Source: Treponema sp.
GTDB taxonomy: Bacteria > Spirochaetota > Spirochaetia > Treponematales > Breznakiellaceae
Direction: 5' to 3'
DNA length: 50,321 nucleotides
NCBI GenBank assembly: GCA_009788065.1
Contig: WQSF01000010.1
Span: forward strand, 1 to 50,321
The position numbers and the translations under genes are program-made. Positions 16,420 to 24,333 of this stretch are shown here, piece by piece (position 1 is the stretch's first letter; every line of letters begins with the position of its first letter). The notes below the pieces were generated by a model. That model saw only the letters and a program-made list of their open reading frames with translations, ran no database searches and was not told where the DNA came from.

Positions 16420-18348
16420 ATGGGAAATTATGCTAAAATCATCAAGGAAGACATTAGCGCGATTTTAAAGTCCGACAAAACATTAAAGGATGTTTACAGT
16501 GTTATATTTTCACATTCAAACTTTATTGCCTATGAAAAACTTGTTGATTATGAAATTAACGCGGTAACCTATGCGGCGTATGATTTAGAGATAAAGGCGT
16601 TTGCCGCATATATAAAACATACGTACCCAAACGCTGCCTCGGAATATATAGGTATCGATCTTGGCAATACACCGAATTTTTTAATTGCGTTTTGGGGTGT
16701 TTTAATGAGCGGGAACAAACCGTACTTAATTAATTCATTTTACACACTGGAACTTAGAATAAAACTTCTTAAAAAATTGAATGTTAAACTCGTGATAACA
16801 GGCTCCGCCGACTATAACGATTTTTCAATAATAAATATCGATTTTTTTAATAAAAAATGCCCGCAAATAACAGATGAATTTTGGGAGAATGAATTTGCGC
16901 TTTCCTCCGCACTGACGGGGCTTGAAGCAAAGATTTGCGTATTTGACGGAGAGGCTGTTGTAAATCAAATATTATGTACCCCGAACATGATTAAAACCAA
17001 TAAGTGGCTGATAAACGACTACCAAAAAAGAATCAAGGTTGCCATGATTGTGCCGCTTTTCCACATTTTCGGAATAATGGCGAGTTATTTTTGGTTCGCC
17101 TTTTTCGGGCAAACAATGGTTTTTCTAAAAGACAATTCACCGGACACTATCAGGGGAACGATAAACAGGCACAAGGTGACGCATATTTTTGCACCTCCGA
17201 TTTTGTTCCATAAATTATATAGAAGTATAATAAACGGTATTTCGCAGGAAAGTGAAAAGAGAAAAAAGAAATTTAAAAAAGGGATAAAACTCAGCTTTTC
17301 CTTACAAAATATATTTCCTTCGTTCGGCGTCGCGGTTTCAAGAAAACTTTTTAAAGAAGCTCTTACCGCCTCGTTCGGAATGTCGCCGAGGTTTATGATT
17401 TCTGGCGGTGCGCATATAGACTGCGAAGCGCTAAAAATTATTAATTGTATCGGTTATCCTCTTTTTAACGGTTACGGTACGACGGAAACGGCGATTACCG
17501 GAGCAAATTTTGCATTAAAAATAGATACAAGAACCAGCGGCTCAATCGGGAATCCATTTAAAAATGTAAGCTATACATATGACGAGGATGAAACTTTAAC
17601 TGTTTCGAGCGACGCAGTTTGCAAACGAATAATCTCGCTAGACAGCGAACTGTTAAACGATGAGGAAAGCGCCGGAGATTGCGCGGTTAAAACAAATGAT
17701 CTAATAAAAATAATAGACGGCCAGCTTTTTGTTATCGGACGAAAGAATGATCTGTATGTCGGTGAAAACGGTGAAAATATCAGTCCCGATGCAATTCAAA
17801 ACAAATTAAGTGTTAAAATCGCAAACAGATTTTGCGTTTTAGAGATAGACGGAAGGCTTTCCATTGTCCTTGAGTATAATAAAATAATGCCGGGCGATAT
17901 TATCGCTAAAGAAATCGAGCAAATAAAAAACACACTGGCAAAAATTGACTGCGGGCATTATGTTAGCGATATTTTTGTGACATATGAGCCCATTGCAAGT
18001 CAAAATACGATAAAAGTTTCTCGCGCTCTTCTTAGAAAAAACATTGATGAGGGCGAGGTTATATTAAAAGAATATAAAAAATTATGCGGCGGTGAAAAAA
18101 GACAAAACGACGGGTATGAAGATGAAACAATGTCGGTAATCAGGCAGGCGTTTAAAAAAGCGGCGGATACGGACGCGGAGATTCGATCTAACGAAGACTT
18201 CTTCCTGGATTTAGACGGTGATAGTCTTGGTTATTTTTCGCTTGTTTGCGAACTTGAAAGTATATTTAACATTCAATTTAATCCTGAAAAAAACAAGGGC
18301 TTGCGCACTCCGGGTGATTTTTATAATTACATAAAGGAAATGCTATGA
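16420..18348 (+). CDS. AMP-dependent acyl/aryl ligase fused to an acyl carrier domain
   Basis: The 642-residue protein has an ANL (acyl-CoA synthetase/adenylation) domain over residues 40-540 with the diagnostic FNGYGTTET motif and the late IGRKNDLYV segment that carries the hinge region. The usual P-loop-like S/T/G-rich motif is not obvious and appears degenerate. The last 80 residues form a carrier domain in which DGDSLGY places the phosphopantetheine serine at about residue 602. The enzyme would activate a carboxylic acid with ATP and load it onto its own carrier arm. It is followed by an overlapping (ATGA) acyltransferase gene, which could take the loaded acyl group. The acid substrate is unknown. 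Confidence 0.85.
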   Translation: MGNYAKIIKEDISAILKSDKTLKDVYSVIFSHSNFIAYEKLVDYEINAVTYAAYDLEIKAFAAYIKHTYPNAASEYIGIDLGNTPNFLIAFWGVLMSGNKPYLINSFYTLELRIKLLKKLNVKLVITGSADYNDFSIINIDFFNKKCPQITDEFWENEFALSSALTGLEAKICVFDGEAVVNQILCTPNMIKTNKWLINDYQKRIKVAMIVPLFHIFGIMASYFWFAFFGQTMVFLKDNSPDTIRGTINRHKVTHIFAPPILFHKLYRSIINGISQESEKRKKKFKKGIKLSFSLQNIFPSFGVAVSRKLFKEALTASFGMSPRFMISGGAHIDCEALKIINCIGYPLFNGYGTTETAITGANFALKIDTRTSGSIGNPFKNVSYTYDEDETLTVSSDAVCKRIISLDSELLNDEESAGDCAVKTNDLIKIIDGQLFVIGRKNDLYVGENGENISPDAIQNKLSVKIANRFCVLEIDGRLSIVLEYNKIMPGDIIAKEIEQIKNTLAKIDCGHYVSDIFVTYEPIASQNTIKVSRALLRKNIDEGEVILKEYKKLCGGEKRQNDGYEDETMSVIRQAFKKAADTDAEIRSNEDFFLDLDGDSLGYFSLVCELESIFNIQFNPEKNKGLRTPGDFYNYIKEML

Positions 18349-19313
18349 ACGCGGTTTTATATTATTCTCATCTTGCAATAGCATTGCTCCTTCAGGTATT
18401 TTTGTTCAAGACTAAAACTTATTATGAGGACAGCCGCAGAGAAAATAAAAGAATTAAAGGCAGCGCCGTAATTATATCAAATCACCGCTCCCCATTGGAC
18501 GGTCTTGTTATCGCGCTTAGGTACTTTTATAAAAGATTGCACTTTATTGCCGAAAATTTTTACAAGTACAGATTGAAAATAGTAAAGTTTATTTTAAGCG
18601 TAGCAGGGGGGATTTTCGTTGACAGCGAAGTTAAAAATTTGGATTTTATTGAAAAAAGCAGGAAGATAGCCGCAAAAGGCAGAGCTATTATGATTTTTCC
18701 AGAGGGCGGTTTTAAGCATACATACGAGCCGATTAAATTTTCCGCAGGATATATAATGCTTGCGATTAAAATGGGAGTAAAAATAGTTCCGATTGTTAAC
18801 GATTTTAATTACGGGCTCTTTAAGAGGGTGCGCTTAATGATTGGAAACGGCATAGATTTATCCGGCTATTCAAACGCAGAACTTACCAAAGCAAAGCTTA
18901 AAGAAATAAATGATGAAATATATAATAAATTTTTGGCGCTTTTCTATGAATTAAAAAGGAAAAAAGCTGAAAAATTTTTGTTTAAATACGAATTTGTCCA
19001 ACCTAAACCTGGTGATGTCGTCCGCGTTAATGCCGGTTCTTACTGCCATTACGGCGTGTATTTAAGCGCCAATGAAGTTATTCAATTTGGCTGCGCCGTA
19101 AACAAAGCGGGAGAAAATATAGTTGTCAATTCTGTTTCTTTAAGTGAGTTTTGCGGCGCTAAAATTCCCGAAGTCCGCGCGATCAAAAAGCGATTTATCA
19201 GAAAATTAGATGACATAGAAAGGTATGCAAGGTCCTGTCTTGGACAAGGCGGATATAGCTTAATAAACAACAACTGTTTTGATTTTGCAAATAGAGTTAC
19301 TCTGAAAATTTAA
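18345..19313 (+). CDS. PlsC-type acyltransferase fused to an LRAT-like (permuted papain) domain
   Basis: Residues 1-205 form a lysophospholipid-type acyltransferase with the HX4D motif NHRSPLD (His47, Asp52) and FPEGG at 118-122, plus an N-terminal membrane helix. Residues 220-322 form a second domain with GDVVRV, then CHYGVYL (His235), VIQFG, and finally NNNCFDF (Cys311). This His-then-Cys order and the NC..F pattern match LRAT/H-rev107 relatives of the NlpC/P60 superfamily, which shift or hydrolyse acyl groups through a thioester on Cys. Both halves therefore act on acyl chains. It overlaps the AMP-ligase/ACP gene by 4 bases (ATGA). I do not know this fusion from characterised proteins. Two-step acyl transfer or lipid remodelling is inferred. 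Confidence 0.8.
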   Translation: MNAVLYYSHLAIALLLQVFLFKTKTYYEDSRRENKRIKGSAVIISNHRSPLDGLVIALRYFYKRLHFIAENFYKYRLKIVKFILSVAGGIFVDSEVKNLDFIEKSRKIAAKGRAIMIFPEGGFKHTYEPIKFSAGYIMLAIKMGVKIVPIVNDFNYGLFKRVRLMIGNGIDLSGYSNAELTKAKLKEINDEIYNKFLALFYELKRKKAEKFLFKYEFVQPKPGDVVRVNAGSYCHYGVYLSANEVIQFGCAVNKAGENIVVNSVSLSEFCGAKIPEVRAIKKRFIRKLDDIERYARSCLGQGGYSLINNNCFDFANRVTLKI

Positions 19314-19329
19314 AGAGGAAGAATATTTT

Positions 19330-20298
19330 ATGCATAATCCCTTGGTAATTACCGGTATTTATGCAGCCGTCATTATTGCGGCTGTCAGCGTACTTGTATT
19401 CCTGCTTTTAGTTTTGTTGATTTTTTTAAATACCACATACCGCAGTCCCTTTAAAAAAAGAATCAGAGAGTGCACAAGAAAAAAAGACGAATCACAAATG
19501 TGTATGTTTTCCGAAGGAGTGGCATGGTCGCAAAAATTTAAGGATGTAACAGAGCAACTTCATATAGTAAGCGAAGGTCTTAATTTATACGGCGAATATA
19601 TTAATTTCGGGTTTGACAAATGCGCTGTAATCCTGCAGGGAAGGGGAGAGTCGCTGATCTATTCTTACTATTTTGCCGATGTTTACGCTAAAAACAAACA
19701 AAATATTCTTGTTTATGATGTTCGCTCGCATGGTCTTAGCGACGGGAAATATCAAACCGGAGGCATAAAGGAAAGTGACGATTTAATTTTATGGATTAAA
19801 TTGATAAACGAAAAATATAATATATCTGATTTTACAATTCACGGCATTTGTATCGGCGGCGCGACGGCGGTTTATGCGTATAGTAAACTTAAAAACGAGG
19901 GTAACGGTTTACTGAAGAGGATAGTGATTGACGGATTATATAAAAGTTATTACGAGTTATTTAAAGCCCACCCCAAAGCTTATAAAGTACCTATACTCCC
20001 TGTTGTTTACGCCGCTACTTATGCGGTTTTTTTTCTTATATTTATACTTGCTAAAGTCAGACCTTTTAAGGAAACTCCGTTAAAATATATGAAAGATATT
20101 GATATTCCGATTTTATTTATCTGGAGCGCTATGGATAAATTTTCCGCTAAGCCGGACAGCGAAGAACTGTTTAAAGCGTGCGCGTCGGAGCATAAAGAGA
20201 TTTGTTTTTTTCCCAAAGGCAGACACTCGCATGTCAGGGCTTCACAGAAAACGGAATATGATGATTTAATCGCCAATTTTTTAAAAAAGCATATGTAA
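19330..20298 (+). CDS. Membrane-anchored alpha/beta hydrolase with Cys nucleophile
   Basis: The 322-residue protein has one N-terminal membrane helix (residues 8-33) and an alpha/beta hydrolase domain. The strand YDVRSHGLSDG and the nucleophile elbow HGICIGG (Cys174) are visible, with an acidic residue around WSAMDKFS and the histidine in GRHSHV. The family normally has GxSxG; a GxCxGG elbow is known in dienelactone hydrolase. In this context it may release or trim an acyl chain (thioesterase or esterase). It lies 16 bases after the PlsC-LRAT gene with a good GAGGAAGA ribosome-binding site. Catalytic activity with Cys is inferred and not certain. Confidence 0.8.
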   Translation: MHNPLVITGIYAAVIIAAVSVLVFLLLVLLIFLNTTYRSPFKKRIRECTRKKDESQMCMFSEGVAWSQKFKDVTEQLHIVSEGLNLYGEYINFGFDKCAVILQGRGESLIYSYYFADVYAKNKQNILVYDVRSHGLSDGKYQTGGIKESDDLILWIKLINEKYNISDFTIHGICIGGATAVYAYSKLKNEGNGLLKRIVIDGLYKSYYELFKAHPKAYKVPILPVVYAATYAVFFLIFILAKVRPFKETPLKYMKDIDIPILFIWSAMDKFSAKPDSEELFKACASEHKEICFFPKGRHSHVRASQKTEYDDLIANFLKKHM

Positions 20299-20339
20299 TT
20301 AGTTTTTTATTAAGGGGTGGAAAAATAGAAATTATTAAT

Positions 20340-23018
20340 GTGCTAAAAAAAATACTTTTAATTGTATTGGCGGCATTTGTCATAACTCCGCTGTTATCAG
20401 AGGAGAACATCAGCTCCGCAGGAGCCTCGGTGCGGGTTACCCGCGATGTGGAGATCGTTGTTGTAGATGCCGAACTTGACCTGCCTCTTAAGAGCGCAGT
20501 TATACGTTCATGGGATGGGAGCGTCTATATATGTAATGAAGACGGCATAGCCGTTATTACCGCGCCTGATGACAGACAGGTTGTAATTCAAGCGTCTTAT
20601 CCCGGCTATGTTACAGGAAGACTTGTTATTTCAATACAGACAAATAATTATATATTGGAGCTTTTATTATCGGGTATATTACAAGCCCGTGAACTGGTGG
20701 TGGAAGCGCCCAGATATGCCGCAAATGAAACAAGAACAGGGAGGAGCACCGCGATTTCCGGGCAGGATATAAGTCAGACTTCTGAAATTAGCGGTGTCGA
20801 AGATGCGATAGCTTCCGTTAAACTTCTGCCGGGTATAATCGCTACAGAATTTGCCGACGCCATGCCGAGCATTCGGGGCGGAGAGCCGCAGGACGTAAGC
20901 GCGTCACTTGACGGTTTTTATATTGATTTTCCGTATTATTGGGGCGGCGCTTTTTCGATTTTTGATCCGCGCATGGTAGAAAGCGCGCAACTCTCTCACG
21001 GGGTTTTCTCCAGCCGCCACGGAAACACCATTTCCGGTTTAATTGACATAACAGGTAAAAAACCGTCCCCGGCTGAAACTGAAGCTGAATTAGGCATCAG
21101 CGCAAGCGCGGTCAGCGTTAACCTTTCCTTCCCGCTTATGGGTAAGGGCGGTATTTTATTCATGGGGCGCGTTACTTACATCGATCCGTTTGTCGCTCTT
21201 GCAAAGCAAGCAGTTAAAATACCCGGATTTCCCGATGACCTTGCAGATTTAATAAACTCGATAAAAACGGCGCCATTTATCAGAAGCGCAACCGCGACTG
21301 GGAATTATCGTTTTACCGGCAAGCTTGAATTACGCGCTACGGCTTTCTTTGGCGCCGACGGCGTTGGAGTAAAATACGAAAATTCATTCAATATGGACGG
21401 TCTTAACGGTAATGAAAAATTTTTATTCGATTATACCCATTATCAGGGATTTTTAACAACGTCTCTTCTTCTGACCCCCCGAAGCGATATGCTTGTAAAG
21501 TTTTTTGCAGGGGCAGGTTTTCAGGATAAAAATTATGAAGAAGAAGAAAGCAGTGATATTTACGAGAAATATTTTTCACAAAATTTTAAAGACAAATACG
21601 GTGTTTTAAATGATCCGGAACTTGCTGATTTAAACGCTCCTTACATTTTATCAACAGAAACAATATCCGCAAATTCTGAATTAGTTAAGAACATACAGGG
21701 GCGGCTTGATTATGACTGGGAGATTGCAAACGGTTTTTTATTTGCCGCAGGTTTGCAGGAAATGATTAAAATACGCAGAGTATCAGGCACTCAAAATAAA
21801 CGCATAGAAAACAGATTGAGCGATTTTGATGATAAAGAATCAATTTTTATTTCCATGGGCATCTTACCTGATGATCCGCGCCGCGTTTTTCTGGAAGATT
21901 TTATAATTGTAAGCGCTCCCGCTGTTATAAACTACGATATTCCCGGTAATACTGTTTTTACTTCATCGCTCTACGGACTTATCGAATACAATTCGCCTGC
22001 AAGGCGGTTTGGCTCGGAGCTAGGACTGCGCATAGATCACTATTACCTTTTAGGCGGCAGTCTATCGCTTGGGACAAGGCCGGTTTTAAATCCAAGGCTT
22101 AATCTGGATTTTAATATTTTAAGAGACCGCTTCATTTTCGAATCTATAAACTTAACCGCGGGAACGGGTCTTTTTTCGTCTATGCCGGATATGGCAATGG
22201 CGGAAGAGCAATTTTTAATAAATGAAATTAAACCAACCCGTTCATGGACATCCGTTGTTGGAGCCGAACTGAAATTTTCTTACGGAATGTTTATCAATAT
22301 CGAAGGTTATTACAAACACATATATGACAGAATGTACGCCCCTTTAAATTTTAATCTTGAAGGCAATGCTGACACTCAATATTATTTTAACGGCAGAGGA
22401 AGAAGCTGGGGAATTGATCTGATGCTGAAAAAGAACCGTTCCCGGTTTTGGGACGGATGGATTTCATATTCTTATAATTGGACACAACATCGTGATCCGG
22501 ATGCGGGAGACTTTGAAACGAGTATAAATTCTAAAGCCATAAGCAATGATTGGTATTTTCCATATTACCATCGTTTTCATTCTTTGAATCTTGTTTTGAA
22601 TGTAAGGCCGGTTCAGCGCATTAATATATATATCCGTTTCGGACTTGCAAGCGGAGAGCAGATTTTAAAACGCGCCGGCTCGGGACCGGAAAGTTATCCC
22701 GTATATGTATACGATTCTCATACAGATAATGGATATTTTATCGAAAAATATTACTGGAACGAAGAGCGCGATAAAGACAACCGCACGACTCCGTTTATGC
22801 AAATGGATATAAAAATATCTTTTTTTTACAGTAATAAAGCGGGAAGGGTAAGGTTCGAAGCGTATTCCGCTCTGGAAAACATACTTTCACTTTTATACAC
22901 TTCTCAGGGGAACACCTATTTTAACCCGTACACAGGCGAAGTTGCCAAGGGAAGAACTTCGGCAAGTTATAGTCTGCCTTTTCCCATACCTTCTTTTGGT
23001 TTTAAATTCAGTTATTAA
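20340..23018 (+). CDS. TonB-dependent receptor-like outer-membrane protein
   Basis: The 892-residue protein has a signal peptide (LLIVLAAFVITPLLSEE), a carboxypeptidase-regulatory-like beta domain (residues 30-115), a plug domain (130-235, with SIRGGEPQDVSASLDGF) and a long beta-barrel ending in the aromatic residue of FGFKFSY, as expected for BAM-assembled outer-membrane proteins. No clear TonB box is visible at the N-terminus. It may import a ligand or serve as an outer-membrane conduit linked to the adjacent lipid-export genes. The start is GTG 20340; the best SD-like run (GGGGTGG, 20314-20320) is about 20 bases upstream, so an ATT start at 20331 or 20334 is an alternative. Confidence 0.85.
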   Translation: MLKKILLIVLAAFVITPLLSEENISSAGASVRVTRDVEIVVVDAELDLPLKSAVIRSWDGSVYICNEDGIAVITAPDDRQVVIQASYPGYVTGRLVISIQTNNYILELLLSGILQARELVVEAPRYAANETRTGRSTAISGQDISQTSEISGVEDAIASVKLLPGIIATEFADAMPSIRGGEPQDVSASLDGFYIDFPYYWGGAFSIFDPRMVESAQLSHGVFSSRHGNTISGLIDITGKKPSPAETEAELGISASAVSVNLSFPLMGKGGILFMGRVTYIDPFVALAKQAVKIPGFPDDLADLINSIKTAPFIRSATATGNYRFTGKLELRATAFFGADGVGVKYENSFNMDGLNGNEKFLFDYTHYQGFLTTSLLLTPRSDMLVKFFAGAGFQDKNYEEEESSDIYEKYFSQNFKDKYGVLNDPELADLNAPYILSTETISANSELVKNIQGRLDYDWEIANGFLFAAGLQEMIKIRRVSGTQNKRIENRLSDFDDKESIFISMGILPDDPRRVFLEDFIIVSAPAVINYDIPGNTVFTSSLYGLIEYNSPARRFGSELGLRIDHYYLLGGSLSLGTRPVLNPRLNLDFNILRDRFIFESINLTAGTGLFSSMPDMAMAEEQFLINEIKPTRSWTSVVGAELKFSYGMFINIEGYYKHIYDRMYAPLNFNLEGNADTQYYFNGRGRSWGIDLMLKKNRSRFWDGWISYSYNWTQHRDPDAGDFETSINSKAISNDWYFPYYHRFHSLNLVLNVRPVQRINIYIRFGLASGEQILKRAGSGPESYPVYVYDSHTDNGYFIEKYYWNEERDKDNRTTPFMQMDIKISFFYSNKAGRVRFEAYSALENILSLLYTSQGNTYFNPYTGEVAKGRTSASYSLPFPIPSFGFKFSY

Positions 23019-23030
23019 AAGTTCATTGCG

Positions 23031-23059
23031 TTGACAAACATAAAAATCTTGTATATAAT
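23031..23059 (+). promoter_or_regulatory. Perfect-consensus sigma70 promoter before the DUF3261 gene
   Basis: TTGACA (23031-23036) and TATAAT (23054-23059) are separated by exactly 17 bases, the ideal sigma70 promoter. The expected transcript start near 23066 is almost on the ATG at 23068, so the message may be leaderless. It would drive the DUF3261-LolA-MMPL export genes independently of the upstream ones. Confidence 0.75.
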
Positions 23060-23067
23060 AATGACAT

Positions 23068-23640
23068 ATGCGCGCTATGAAGCTTCTTTTCTTTTTCCCG
23101 GTCTGCGTTGTCTGCGTTCTTTCATGCGCGTCAGGCGCCGGAAAAGGCGCGTTAAGTGTAAATATTACAGACAACTCAAAATTCGTTTTGCTGCCTCCGC
23201 AAGGAATTGAACAAGCCATGGACATGGCTCAATATTTATCTACCGAATTCATGGGACATAGTATTTTCTTAACTTCCTGGGTAAAAGCGGATGAAAACGC
23301 AATAGAGATGACTTTATTTAACGAGCTGGGCGCAAGTATGGGAGAGCTTTCTTACAAAGACGGCGCGGTTCATTTCTCATCGACTGTTATTCCAAAATCC
23401 TTTATGAGGGCTTTTAAGCCTGAATATATTATAGCCGATTTTCAGCTTTGTTTTTACGATCCGGTCATGCTAAGCAATTCACTGAAAGACAGCGGTCTTG
23501 TTTTTGAAACTAAGGACGGCGGCCGCCGTATTTTAAACGGGAATGAAGTTATAATAGAGATTAAAAAAACGGAGAATACTGTTGAACTTGTAAATTATTT
23601 AAAGAAATACTCTTATACTCTGGAGGGAGATTTTCATTGA
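23068..23640 (+). CDS. DUF3261 lipoprotein
   Basis: The 190-residue protein has a lipoprotein signal with a lipobox ending VLSCAS, so it should be lipidated at the Cys around residue 20. The pattern IIADFQLCFYD followed by a predicted helix and RRILNGNEVIIEI matches DUF3261, a small beta-rich lipoprotein family usually encoded next to LolA-like and MMPL genes in aryl polyene-type clusters. Here it is followed by exactly those two genes. No ribosome-binding site precedes either ATG 23068 or the in-frame ATG 23077, consistent with a leaderless start. Its function in those clusters is unknown to me beyond the export or anchoring association. Confidence 0.75.
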   Translation: MRAMKLLFFFPVCVVCVLSCASGAGKGALSVNITDNSKFVLLPPQGIEQAMDMAQYLSTEFMGHSIFLTSWVKADENAIEMTLFNELGASMGELSYKDGAVHFSSTVIPKSFMRAFKPEYIIADFQLCFYDPVMLSNSLKDSGLVFETKDGGRRILNGNEVIIEIKKTENTVELVNYLKKYSYTLEGDFH

Positions 23641-23679
23641 ATCCGATAGCGACGGCTGTTTCAATAAAGATAAAATGTT

Positions 23680-24333
23680 ATGAAAAGAAAAAGTAAAATA
23701 TTATTTCTATGTCTTTTTTTTATAATTTCTTCGGTATGGGCGCAGGAAGATGTTTTCCGTTATCCGCTTACGGCGCAGACCATGAATACTTTTAATACAA
23801 CTTTTGCGAATCTTGCGGAGAAACCTATTATCAAAGGAAATTTTGTACAGGAGAAATACTTGAACCGCTTTGATAGATCGCTTGTTTCTTCCGGCAATTT
23901 TATAATCGCGGTAGAGCAGGGTATGGTTTGGGAAACATTAAAACCTTTTCCTTCTACAATGATACTTGGAAAGAACTTTATTATGCAGTCAAGACCGGAC
24001 GGGCGAAAATCTGTTATAAGCGCTCAGGGGAACGAAACCTTTACTCAGATGGCTGATGTTATAAGCGTTGTATTTTCCGGTCAGAGTCAAGGGCTTTTAG
24101 AAAACTTTAAAGTTTACTTTTTAGGCAGTGTTTCTAATTGGAATATGGGGCTTTTACCCCGTGACAGCGCTTTTGCTTCTTTTGTTGCGAAGATAACAAT
24201 GAGCGGTGATTCCGCGATACGATCTATACGATTATTCGAACAAAGCGGCGATTTTATAACATATACGTTCTCAAACCTTAGTAATCCGTCTGGACTTAGC
24301 GATCATGAAGAAGCTTTTTTCTCAATTCCATAA
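23680..24333 (+). CDS. LolA-family carrier protein
   Basis: The 217-residue protein has a signal peptide (KILFLCLFFIISSVWAQ) and a LolA/LppX-like fold: a helix followed by KGNFVQEKYLNRFDR, SSGNFIIAVEQGMVWET and several beta strands forming a half barrel with a hydrophobic groove. LolA chaperones lipoproteins across the periplasm; cluster-encoded paralogues are thought to carry lipid products. Because the gene sits between DUF3261 and an MMPL exporter, the second role is more likely. The next gene starts inside its end with a 29-base overlap. Confidence 0.85.
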   Translation: MKRKSKILFLCLFFIISSVWAQEDVFRYPLTAQTMNTFNTTFANLAEKPIIKGNFVQEKYLNRFDRSLVSSGNFIIAVEQGMVWETLKPFPSTMILGKNFIMQSRPDGRKSVISAQGNETFTQMADVISVVFSGQSQGLLENFKVYFLGSVSNWNMGLLPRDSAFASFVAKITMSGDSAIRSIRLFEQSGDFITYTFSNLSNPSGLSDHEEAFFSIP

